NCBI GenBank assembly: GCA_036927565.1 | Contig: JAYESD010000001.1 | Span: 33,703,146 to 33,767,145, forward strand | Source: Tuctoria greenei | Taxonomy: Eukaryota > Streptophyta > Magnoliopsida > Poales > Poaceae | DNA length: 64,000 nucleotides | Reading direction: 5' to 3' | Part shown: positions 54,165 through 64,000 of the stretch, piece after piece | Position numbering within the stretch: the first letter of the stretch is position 1 | How the letters are laid out: each line of letters begins with the position of its first letter | Position numbers and translations under genes: made by a program | The notes under the pieces: generated by a model | Seen by the model: only the letters and a program-made list of their open reading frames with translations | What the model was told of the DNA's origin: nothing | The model's database searches: none

Positions 54165-56911
54165 TGTAACACCCTCATTTTCATCGATCATGCATTGCAT
54201 GCATTTTTATACATGTTTAACATTAAACAACATAAAAAAAACAAGTTTAAAATGAATTAGAAGCAAAACAACACTTAAAAGTTTGTATAAGTACGAACTT
54301 GTCCGGTTCGTACTCTGGACTAGTCCAGTTTCACCCTCTGATGCCCTCCGGACTTGTCTGTTTTTGCTGCGGACTAGTCCGATTAAGTCTTTGTTCCATT
54401 CCTGACTTATCCGTGATTGAGTGCGGACTAGTCCGATCTTTGGAGCGGTTTTGGAATAAGTTGTCAAATCCCCAAACTTGTCCGATATATGCCGGACTTG
54501 TCCGTTTTGCTCCCTGGACAAGATCGGACTTGTTCAGACCTCCTACCAGACTTATTCATTTTCGTCTCTGTCCAATATCGGACTAGCCCGGTCCTCTAGC
54601 GGACTTGTCCGGTGTGCCCGACTCGGATTCAATCTTTTCCTCCACAACTTGTTTTTTGGTATTTACCTTAATTGGGCCTAAAAACGTTGTGCCTAACCCC
54701 TGTGGAGCCCATGTGGGACCCCTACACAACCTCCATTGCCTTAGACACAAAATCCATCAAAGCCTACCTCTCCACCTCTATATAAACAACCCAACACCCT
54801 AATTTGTGAGAGTCGTCATCAAGAAAAGATACAGAAGCAAGGAGGAGAGGGAGAACACGAAGGAGGAGTAAGATCTTCATCGACTTTTCGTTCTTCGTCG
54901 CCAATTCACCCTCAACTCTCCGTCAACTCTTCATCACCAACCCTAGATCGCTAAGATTCAAGTGTTGCACTCAATTCTCGATCCTTGGAGTTCTACACAC
55001 GTGGTACACTTTATACTTCCCTTTTCCATGCAAATTCAACCCCAATTCTCGTAGATCACAAAAATCCTAAATTCCAGTTTTGATGAGGGCGGACTTGTCC
55101 GGCCCTAACACCAGACTTGTCCGTTATATGAATTTGTTTTAGGCTAAATTAATTCTAATTTGACTCGAATCAATTCCAAATCTGTCCAAACTTGTTAAAA
55201 ACTATTAGAACCAATTAGTAAACATTAATAGAAACTCATTAACAAATTTTACCTCACAATTGTATTAATCATGCATGACATGGCATATTGAGTAATATAT
55301 GAATATTTATTGATTGTAATGTCTGTTTTGTATGTTAGTTGCGTGGAATAGAAGGTTTTGCTCTAGAGGATGCTGTCGAGAACCTCTAGCACCAGAATGT
55401 TGAAGTCTTTGACCCTAACCAAGCTCAAGATCAAGACAAGTTTCCTTGATCATATTGATCCTGTTTTTAAATGTTTTGTTTGTAAAATTGCATGCTTGTG
55501 TCAAATTGATGGGAAACCCAAAATAGGTGTTTACTAGTCTTGTTTGACCATTTTTGTCGCTTGGGATACATTGTAGAGAGTTGGGAAGAGTTTTTTACCT
55601 TTTTGCTTCGCTCTAATTAATCGAAATGGAAAAACAACTAAATGGTTACATTATGGATTAATGCACATATGGATAATGTGAATTGATGAATATGGTAAAT
55701 TGGTAAACATGGGACTTGGAAGATCTAAGCAAGCATGGAATGTGGACTGAGTTGGATGTTATGGTGGTTTCGCTTGCTTTAGATCTAAGGACCGGTTCGT
55801 GGAGCGACCATCCAGGATTTACAGTGCCACCACATGGCCAAGTATAGGTGCGGCGTAGCTGAATAATTAGGTGAGCTGCTGGTATTGTATGGACCATTGG
55901 ATGGTGCGGGGAATGAGAGTTGAGAAGGGCTACCCTGGGATCCACATGGCACATGAGGGGGCCCGTGGGTGGGAGAATGGAGATTCAAGCCTGCTGGTGA
56001 AACCTTAGTGGGTCCATATATGCTAGTACTCCCTTTGTAAAAGCTATTTTGTGATATCTTGGCCACACACCAAAGAAAGTGTGAGACGACATAAGGGAGG
56101 ATCTTAGTCACTGAAAGGTGATGGAATCACAAACATGTGGGTAAAGTGGTACAACCTCTGCATAGTATGTCTAAACTATCTTGATAGCCGTGTTAGCGCT
56201 CATTAGCATCCTGGACCCTCACATGATTAGTGAGAAACTTGGTTATGATTATGGTTTGGTATTTTTTATAGTTATAGATATGCTTATGAATTTAATTGTG
56301 ATAAATGGATATGGTTATTGATGAAAGTGAGAATCTGGAGTATGGATGAATAATTAATGTTGGTATCATATTATGATATTTATGTGGGCTATGACGGGAT
56401 TATTTCACATAGACATAGTAAGATGTTTTTTACCCGTTTTTAAAAGTACTTTTCAATAATTAGCCATTATTTTTATCAATGTCTTGTTTAAGCTACATGT
56501 AATTATTTTCCCACACTTGCTGAGTAGGACATGTACTCACCCTTGCGATTCCCCCACCAACAGTTTCAGGTGATGTCTGAGAGTATTGGGATGATAATGT
56601 GGAGTACTAGGCTGTGTGCTGCCGTCGACTTGCCTGTGGAGTTGCTTGGAGCTGCGCTACCCCTTATGCGTATTTTGCTTAGTTTGCTTAGTTGCTTAAC
56701 TAGGTTATTTCCGCTGCAGTTATAGTTCAATAATGATCATTAAAATTGTAATATGAGGATTACTTAAATATTGTAATAGAAGTGCTTATTCAATAACTTG
56801 AGCTGTGGTAATTATCTGTTTATCATTTTGTGAATCACTAGTGTATGTGTGTTAAACATCCTGAACACACATATACTGCACTTGGTTCATTTTTCGGAAC
56901 CGAGTGTCACA
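54165..56911 (+). repeat. 5' LTR of element G
   Basis: TATA box CTATATAAAC at 54778-54787. Upstream of it (54297-54615) lie about ten dyads of the CGGACTAGTCCG type, with two exact 12-mers at 54370-54381 and 54424-54435. Downstream (55087-55129) there is a pair CGGACTTGTCCGG and CCAGACTTGTCCG. The remaining 1.7 kb is AT-rich and has no motif of this kind. Confidence 0.85.
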
Positions 56912-57183
56912 AATTGGTATCAGAGCCACAGATTGATCGTAGGATGCAGCCTAGATAGAATGGACACTTTAGAGCACATAGGAACACTCAGAAAATGTTG
57001 TGGTTTGTTTGGCTTGCTGATTGTTATGTAATGTTGCTTGTGTGCTTAGTAGAGGATTGTGGGATGCTTTAGAGTTTGCCACATCCATGTAGGCTAGTAT
57101 AGGTAGTTGCTCAGTTTCATATCCCTTGATGCATATAGTTGGGGACGTTTTCTTTTTTCTTCTATCTCTTGCTCTTTCTTCAG

Positions 57184-58041
57184 ATGGTGAGGACTCGTAA
57201 CCAGAGGGATACCAATAGTGAGGAGGAGAATAACGGAGCACCTCAGAACAACAACGGACATGGACCTGAGGCCGACCTTCAGCAGTTGTTGAGTATGCAA
57301 AATCATCTTATGCAGACCGTAATGCAGACTTTGGGATAGCTGCAGGATAATAATCAGAATCAGCCCCACATGTCTCCACCACTGCCACCCCCACCAGCTC
57401 ATAATAGGTTGGGAGAGTTTATGAGGACTAGGCCATCCACTTTTCCTCAAGCCAATGATCTTATGGAACCTGATGATTGGCTGAAATACAGGAGAAGAAG
57501 CTCGCTATTGTCCAATGCAATGACCAGGAGAAGGTTCTCTTTGCTTCCTATCAGCTAGTTGGAGCAGTTGCAGATTGGTGGGACTCGCTTTGCAACGCCC
57601 ATGAAAATCAAGAGAGGATCACTTGGGCCTAGTTCAAGGAGAAGTTCTACTCTCACTTCGTTCCTGAATGTGTTATGATCCTGGAGAGGCATAAATTTGA
57701 GAACTTAAAGCATGGAAGGTCAAGTGTGAGTGAGTATCTCAATAAATTCACTCAACTCTCAAGGTACACGCCAGAAGATGTCAGCTGGGACAACCGCAAG
57801 CAGTAGTTGTTTATGAGAGGCTTAAACAATAAACTTCAAGTCCAACTGCTCAACTGCGACTATGCCAATTTTCAGAAGCTTGCGGACAAGGTTATTGTGG
57901 TGGAAAACAAGGTTCGTGAAATGGAACAAGATAACAAGAGAAAGATGCCAAACCAAGGGCAGCCACAAGGGAGCAATGTCCGTCCTCGCTTTGCGCCGCC
58001 AAATGCGCCATACTACGACCCCCCGTTCCTGCTTATCGAGC
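57184..58041 (+). pseudogene. gag of element G (broken)
   Basis: Starts MVRTRNQRDTNSEEENN. Order: linker with PLPPPPAHNRLGEF, Gag core (DDWLK, QCNDQEKVLFASYQLVGAV, ADWWDS, KFYSHFVPE, SVSEYLNKFTQLSRYTPED) and ends QLLNCDYANFQKLADK. TAG codons at 57337-57339, 57630-57632 and 57804-57806 stand where Gln is expected, plus a small deletion near 57490. Cut by F before the zinc knuckle. Confidence 0.85.
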
Positions 58042-59452
58042 TGTGTAAGGATCGAATGCCCAAGAGGGGGGGGGTGAATTGGGCTTCTTTTAAAAAATCT
58101 AAGCAATAAAACTTAATTCTTAAAAGCCCAATTCCCTACGCAAATAATCTATGCATTGAAGTAAATAGCAACTTCGCGGAATATAAAATGCATAAATGTA
58201 AGGGAGAGGAAGAGGATGCAAACTCCCGAGGAGACACGAGGATTTATCCCGTGGTTCGGCAAGATCGTCAAGATCTTCCTACATCCACGTTGTGGCACCC
58301 ACCAAAGGGTATAGCCACACCCAAGTCACCGAGACGAGGGATCTCCACTATTCTTCTCCGTTTGCCAACCTCGGCAAGGTGGAGCTCAAGCCTTGTACAA
58401 CTTCGACCCTCCGGGCTTCCACAAACGCCTTGGCAAGCTTCGGAAGTCCCTCACAGTTACAAACACCAAGGGGCACTCCCTTGAGGCTCTCACTATCCTA
58501 GAGATTCCACTCACCCAGAATGGAGGCACACAAGCTCTCTCTCTAGCTAGTTCTAGCCTATCTCTTGGTGTGTAGGTGGTCGAAATGATGTAGAAGTGAT
58601 GGCTCTTGGTCTTGAACGCTTGTGGATGTGTTGAGAATGTCTGGTGATCAAGACTTGTCGAAATGACCGGTTTAGGGGGTATTTATAGCCAGCCTCCCCG
58701 AAATAGCCGTTGGAAAAGTAGGCTGACAGAACTTTTCTGCGAACACCGGATGATCCGATGTCTCCCCTTTAGTTATCATCGGTTAAGTTCACTTTAGCTA
58801 ACGTCATTGTGTCAGATGTGACCGTTGTTAGATCGATGTTGCACTTGTCTTCTCATCGGATGATCCGGTGGCTCTTCCTCCAGAATTGGCTCAAACTTGA
58901 TGCTTACTGGAGTGATTGACCGATGTGTATATTTCTGTACATCGGATGATCCGGTGCTACACTTGGTCCAAGGATATTGCAAACTGAACTAATGGACCGA
59001 TGTAGCTGAGCCCTTAACATCGGATGATCCGGTGAGTGCTTTGTTCTAAGGTCTTCTTCTTCTGCTGAACCAACTCGACCGATGTGTTGTTCTCAGAAAT
59101 CATCGGTTGATCCGGTGAGTTGATTTTGTTTGCTTCGAGTTGTTTCTAAGTGATTCTTTTGTGTCTTGCTCGATTGACCTCTTAGACTTTTGTTGGAAAT
59201 GTACTTCTGATGGTTGTCAAGCATTAAGTGTCATCAATTGTGGTTGAATGACTTTGACATAAGAGCTTTCACTTCTCGTATTCATATCATTGATTATATC
59301 TCATAAAGTGATTGTATATGGGTCTCCAATGACATATAGATTTCATTTGATTGAGTGATTATGGGGACCTTGCATTCACAAATTCATCAGTAAAATCCAA
59401 TGGTTGTCATTAATCACCGAAACCGTACCTCATGGGGGCCTAGATGCTTTCA
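58042..59452 (-). repeat. 3' LTR of element F
   Basis: On the minus strand it starts TGAAAGCATCTAGGCCCCC after the purine tract and ends near CCTTACACA; the exact end is uncertain by a few bases, since the other target duplication is out of view. Motif array CATCGGATGATCCGGTG and ACCGATGT at 58745-59120, TATA box (reverse of TATTTATAG, about 58681-58689), conserved block (reverse of ATTTATCCCGTGGTTCGG, 58241-58258, with ACATCCACGT following). Confidence 0.8.
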
Positions 59453-59853
59453 ATCTCCCCCTTTTTGGTGATTGATGACAACACAACAATTTAAGCACAA
59501 TAGTAATGAATTTGATAGTACGAAACTTAAGAGGATATGCAATGAATACAAGATTATTACACTTAAAATTTGAACGCTCAATCAAAGAATTACTCAAGTG
59601 AATAAGTGATCATAAGATAGGCACCAAATAAGCTCAATCGATTAATAACATAAGAGTACTCAATAAAAACCAAATGAGTAGCAAAAACATCGAATTACAA
59701 AAGATAAGCACCAAATTACAAAAGATAGAAACTCCTATAGATAAACTCCCCCTGAGGCTAGGACACTCCCCCTGAGACTGAGATATCCTCCCCCTAACTC
59801 CTCTAACTCTTCTCCCCCTTTGGCATCAAGACACCAAAAAGGGATCCGAGTGC
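59453..59853 (-). other. Multiplied purine tracts of element F
   Basis: The proximal tract AAAAAGGGGGAGATT borders the LTR at 59453. Five further GGGGGA-type tracts (minus) lie between 59745 and 59823 within 80 bp, next to the conserved block CTTTTTGGTGTCTTGATGCC (minus, about 59822-59841). AT-rich sequence lies between. Confidence 0.75.
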
Positions 59854-62016
59854 CTAAGGACCCTGAGTACTAGGCGCGATGACGAACTGGTCACCGTCGG
59901 GAGTGCTGTCGTCGGAGCTGCTGCCTGGAGTAGAGGTGGAAGGAGCTGTCGGAGCCGTAGGAGCCGTCGTCAGTGCATGCTGGGTAGTAGCTGCTAGAAT
60001 AGGGGCACTGACGATGGATGCTGGCGTCTGCTGGAACAGAGTCGTCGCCGGCAGAGGAGAGTGAATCGGTGCGCCGGGAGCCAGCAGTGGAGACATGCTG
60101 ATCAAAGGGATCGGCATAGTCGGCACCGGAGCTGCAGCTGGAGCCAGGACTGGTGGTGGTGGAACGACGCCTGGCAGCTGCGACGGCAGGGCAATCCCGG
60201 TCTGGGTGTAGAGGATGGTGATCAACCCCAGGATGCCTATCATCGCCTGCTGTGTCTGCTGCTGCTGGTCGAGGGAGCGCTGGTGCATCTGGTCTATGAG
60301 CCCCGTCAGCCGGTCAGTGTCCTCTCACCTCTCATGGGCGATCTGGCGCTGCATCTCCTGCTGCTGCTACTGGAGCTCCAGAAGACGTGCGGCCTGCTCC
60401 GCTCGGGCCTGCTCAGCTGCAAGCCGGTCCAGGCGCTACTGCTCAACCATCTGCTGCAGGAGTGAGGTGAGATCAGACGGCTGAGAGACCTGTGCCTCTG
60501 TGATGGGAGGTGGAGTAGGGGGTGGCACTGTAGAGCCTCCAGCCTCCGCGTCGTACTGCCTGGGTGAGGGAGGAGGTGGGAAGTACTCCTCGACACTGTC
60601 ATCTGTGTCGCTCTCGGACCATATGTGCTGCAAGTCCTCACCCTGAGCCTCTGCCTCGGCCAACCTCTCATCCTCCTTCTCCAGATCCGACCAGTCCTCC
60701 TCAGATAGACGGGCACGAACCTGACGCTCGACTGGACGGCCAAGGCGGCGGTCTCCAGGAGCTGGAGCTCGGTAGTGACTGAACCGTGTGACACTCTCGT
60801 CAGTGAGACAGTCACGCACAGCGGACTCCTCAGGAACCATCATAGAGAGCAGGTAGCTGATCCAGTGTCCATATACAAGCTGCCTCATCATGCCCACTCC
60901 GTCGGTGATCACATCCTCCATCTTGCATATGAGGACGTCCACTATATCGAACTCCATCCCGTTCAAGATGTAGAACAGGAGGGTCTGCTGCAGACTGGTG
61001 AAGCCCTCTAGGTATCCTGACCTCGGCAAGAGTGTGCGGCGCAATGCAAGGTGCATTGTGCGCGCAGCTGGAGTCAGTAGTGCCGGTACCCTCGGCTGAT
61101 CTGGAGAGAAAGTCGGTCCGAACAAAGAGCGGATCTCCTCCAGTGGTGGTGCCACTCCTCCAGTGAGCGGCCTCCTCAGTGGGTTTGCCTAACCATACAC
61201 CCTCTCGTGCACGCAAGTGTCGTGCAGGTCCACTCCCAGCAGCTGTGCAAGCGTCTGTCTCGTCAGGTGATGGTGCTGTCCCTTGAACATGAAGTCAATC
61301 GACCTGCGGCCCTCAGAGACGTAGAGGGTGGCGTAGAAAACGCGGACCCAGTCCTCCACGTAGGCACTCCTCTCATAGGACATCAGCTGGACCAGCCCTC
61401 TGTACCTCTCAAAGTAGGACTGTATCTCCGTCTCTGCAGCCAGGACGAGCTGATCCCAGTCCAGAAAGTTATGCTGGAATAACTTGTGGCCTCGGCGTCT
61501 ATAGGTCTCGTAGAGTGACGCCTATGTCACAGTCCAGAAACGACTGTCCACCAGATGCTCTCTGGGTTGCGGGTACCACTCCTCAAGCAACACACTCCAT
61601 CTGAGTCTTCGGAGTTGCTTGGCCTTCATCTTCCGGTAATCTATCAACCGGACTCCTTCACCGACACGGACGGTGGTGTCCATATTGTAGATGGTTCTCT
61701 GGGCCTCCCTGTCCTCACGACGATCGGCAGCCGTCGCTCTCGGACATGGTGCTGCCGTGGGATGCCCCCCACGGGTCCTGGCTGAGCGCCGGCGGACGAG
61801 TGGCTCTTCCGGCTCTTCTTCGGCCTCGGACTCATCGATCACAGGAGGCTGCCTCGGACGAGCCTCGCAGATCCTCAGTGATCCTCCTCGGCCAAGCTCT
61901 CGCTCCTCGGCGGCGCGAGCGGCCATCAACGCCTTCTTCTCCTCCTTCGAGAGCTTCTGTTTCTTCATGGTCGGCTCCACAATGGCCTTGCCCTTGTTCT
62001 TCTTGTCGCTAGCCAT
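59854..62016 (-). pseudogene. Third (env-like) ORF of element F, one frame with five stops
   Basis: Starts MASDKKNKGKAIVEP at 62016 and ends at TAG 59854-59856: 721 codons in one frame without shift. Internal stops are at 61522-61524, 61189-61191, 60436-60438, 60367-60369 (all TAG) and 60325-60327 (TGA). Order: basic, Lys-rich start (MKKQKLSKEEKKAL, a likely nuclear signal); a core with GVRLIDYRKMKAKQLRR, SRFWTV, SYERSAYVEDWVRVFYATL, SIDFMFKGQHHHLTRQTLAQ and GMMRQLVYGHWISYLLSM; acidic middle; Gln-rich coiled coil (60300-60480); Pro/Ala/Thr-rich C-terminus. The core resembles proteins annotated as plant-transposon or retrotransposon ORF3 proteins in grasses. A signal peptide or clear membrane segment is missing, so env-like is positional. 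Confidence 0.7.
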
Positions 62017-62219
62017 TGTGATCGGGCGAAGCACGAGAATGAATTTGACGATGACGAATGCACAAAACGGCGACACGAAGGTTGATGCGGTCGAAAACCC
62101 TAGCGTCGGCGACCGGAGGGCTGCGGTGGCGACCGAAGTCGGCGGTGGCGACGCTCGGGCGAGAGGATCGGCGGCGGATGAGTCGGGATCGGGGAGAGAG
62201 AAACGACAGAGGTGAAGCG

Positions 62220-62535
62220 CCGTTTAAATAGTGGGTCCCAAACCCTAGCCGAGACTTTAACACCGGATGGACCGATGTATAAATGATAGAAGCATCGGTC
62301 GAATGGCACAATAAGGGTATTCAAAAAGGTACCGTTGACACCGGATGAACCGACGTGGAAGGGAATAGCATCGGTAGAATTCAGCACAGTTCCGGAAGTG
62401 TGAACATCGAATCTACCGATGTTTTTCAGAATGAACGCGTCGGTTGAATTGAGATACTTACTGAACTGACTCTTGGCTTTTGAACACCAACTGATCCGAT
62501 GATGGACTGGCCTAAGCATCAGATAATCCGATGAC
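62220..62535 (-). promoter_or_regulatory. Motif cluster and TATA-like box upstream of the third ORF in F
   Basis: At 62258-62535 there are repeated pairs such as ACCGGATGGACCGATGT, GCATCGGTCGAATGG, ACCGGATGAACCGACGT and CATCGAATCTACCGATG, the motif family of the F LTR. TATTTAAAC (minus) follows at 62222-62230, about 205 bp before the ATG. The layout copies the LTR promoter. Inferred; no transcript data. Confidence 0.5.
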
Positions 62536-63148
62536 TATAAAACAACAACATCCCATATATGTCCTTTGACCAAACAAACAAACAATGAAAAACACATGTC
62601 TTAGGACTTTTTTTGGGCAACCCCTCACCCCTAAAAAGCTAATATGCCAATAACTTGGCTAGGCCTTAAAGAAAATGGAACACCGAGAAAATAGGGAGGA
62701 AAACACCCAAATAAAATATAAGGCCCATGCTTTGTGAGCTAGAGTATGAAGACTTCTATCTCTTTAAAGCATGTTCCTCTAGGCATTAACGCACCTAACA
62801 TTTTGTTCTTTCCACCTGATATGAGTTGAGATATTGCATTTCAAACAAGTCTCTTTCTCATGAGGTGAGTTCCCCTTTGTGACAATCTACCGTATGCAAT
62901 GCCAAACAAATTATAGTGCAAGAAATTTAAATATGAGTGCAAGTCTATATGGCAGGCATCATGCAAGACATAAAGTAAATCTATCTTGCCAAATTTGAAC
63001 CTTTCAAAGGCTTCTTCAGGGAGAGCCACTCTCCAAGCCTTGGGGAAACCCAAAAGAACCTCCATCCCAAGCTAACCCTTGCTCACCCTTATCCTTTAAA
63101 AGTTAGACAAGACCTATATGATATGCATTCTTACATGATCATGGCAAC
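62536..63148. other. Spacer between pol and third ORF of F
   Basis: Low-complexity, AT-rich spacer without a supported gene. The motif cluster ends before 62536. Confidence 0.5.
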
Positions 63149-64000
63149 TTACATGACGTTTGATGCATCTAGCACATTTAATTCACTTCTTAGCCTAGAA
63201 AAAGTTTTCTCATCAAGTGGTTTAGTGAAGATATCCGCCAATAAATGATGGCAAATATCAATGTGCTTAGTGCGGGAGTGTTGAATGGGGTTTTTAGCTA
63301 TCTTAACCGCACTTTCATTGTCACAAAGGAGAGGCACACAACCAAGTTTAATACCAATGTCCAAAAGGGTTTGTTTCATATAAAGAATTTGGGCACAACA
63401 TGCACCGGCCGCAATATATTCCGCTTCCGCCGTGGACAAGGCGACGGAATTTTGCTTCTTGCTAGACCAAGAAACTAGGGAACGCCCAAGCAAGTGGCAC
63501 CCACCGGAGGTACTCTTGCGATCCACGCGACATCCGGCAAATTCCGAATCCGAGTATCCCAAGAGGTGGAATTTTGCACCTTTAGGGTACCACAAGCCCA
63601 CACTAGGGGTACGCTTAAGATACCTAAGTATCCTAAAGACCGCCTTCCTATGCGATTCTTTAGGTGCCGCTTGAAAGCAAGCACACAAGCATACACTAAA
63701 CATGATATCAGGCCTAGATGCGGTAAGATAAAGCAATGAACCAATCATAGAATGGTAGTTAGATTGATCAATAGGTTTACTGTCCTTATCTGCGTCGAGA
63801 TGACAATTTGTTGCCATTGGAGTGCTTCTTGAGCTACAATCTCCCATCTCAAATTTCTTCAAGAGGCCCTTGGTTTACTTCTCTTGATAGACGAAGGTCC
63901 CCTCTTGAAGTTGCTTGATTTGGAATCCAAGGAAGAAGTTGAGCTCTCCAATCATTGACATCTCGAATTCCCTAGACATCATTTTGCCAAACTCATGGCT
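63149..64000 (-). pseudogene. pol of element F: end of RT and RNase H
   Basis: Minus-strand frame from the window edge: EFEMSMIGELNFFLGFQIKQ is the end of RT, then TAA at 63875-63877, then RPDIMFSVCLCACF. RNase H carries the acidic residues LGYSDSEFAGC, STAEAEYIA and LLCDNESAVKIA. In the last part (TKHIDICHHLLADIFTKPLDE) a stretch of roughly 20 residues usual in Copia RNase H is absent. It ends LNVLDASNVM and TAA-type stop near 63149. Probably inactive. Confidence 0.87.

Larger units (their letters stand above)
54165..58041 (+). mobile_element. Ty3/Gypsy element G (Del/Tekay-like), 5' part
   Basis: 5' LTR of 2747 bp (TGTAACACCCTC...GTGTCACA), primer site TGGTATCAGAGCC at 56915, leader, and a gag cut at 58041 by Sirevirus F. 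Long LTR, TGTAACACC start and Gag sequence resemble Del/Tekay chromoviruses. The remaining gag-pol is outside the window. Confidence 0.82.
58042..64000 (-). mobile_element. Sirevirus-like Copia element F, 3' part
   Basis: Read on the minus strand from the right border: end of RT, RNase H (to 63149), spacer, third ORF (62016-59854), purine tracts, 3' LTR (59452-58042). The 5' part is outside the window. It lies in gag of element G. Its third ORF has one open frame with five internal stops and no shift, so it is better preserved than those of A and B. Confidence 0.87.

Overview
The window is nuclear DNA of a grass (Poaceae). Evidence: spliced genes with short GT-AG introns, GC-rich first exons, Stowaway and Tourist-type MITEs, and nested LTR retrotransposons with initiator-Met tRNA primer sites. 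The species cannot be fixed from sequence alone. Four host genes are readable, none linked in an operon-like way: TFB5, the small TFIIH subunit (plus, 2136-2461); a membrane-anchored ubiquitin-fold protein, MUB (plus, 37682-42157); a GLTSCR1-domain protein of the BRIP type (minus, 43476-46988); and an organelle-targeted amidohydrolase with ten exons (minus, 48923-53091). A short cysteine-protease relic lies at 3513-3746. Elements are labelled A to G below.

Layout. 1-3750: TFB5 with a long 5'UTR intron that carries an intact SMART (293-bp LTR retrotransposon), then the protease relic. 3830-6870: DNA-transposon debris, a PIF/Harbinger-like element and a decayed hAT transposase whose terminal inverted repeat is split by the next insertion. 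6871-35597: Sirevirus-like Copia element A, about 28.7 kb because four later insertions sit in it: reversed solo LTR E, gag-only LTR element C, solo LTR D and the complete Sirevirus B. Each has a 5-bp target duplication (E imperfect). 35600-53700: a gene-containing island whose introns hold MITEs, a SINE-like unit and two hAT non-autonomous elements. 53900-64000: an LTR fragment, the 5' part of a Gypsy element (G) with a 2.7-kb LTR, cut in its gag by Sirevirus F on the minus strand, which runs out of the window.

Most interesting signal. The LTRs of A, B, D and E are studded with a 12-bp palindrome, CGGACTAGTCCG, and near variants. By eye there are about 30 exact copies of its 10-bp core in the window, against an expectation well below one. 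They lie in a block upstream of the TATA box and a pair about 650 bp downstream. The same motif with a similar layout occurs in the LTR of the unrelated Gypsy element G. In A, B and F, motif clusters also lie between pol and the third (env-like) ORF; F uses a different motif, CATCGGATGATCCGGTG, in both its LTR and this internal site, with a TATTTAAA box before the ORF. This suggests a shared cis-regulatory module and a second, internal promoter for the env-like gene. It is inference and needs transcript data. Palindromes in Sirevirus LTRs as such are, from memory, already known.
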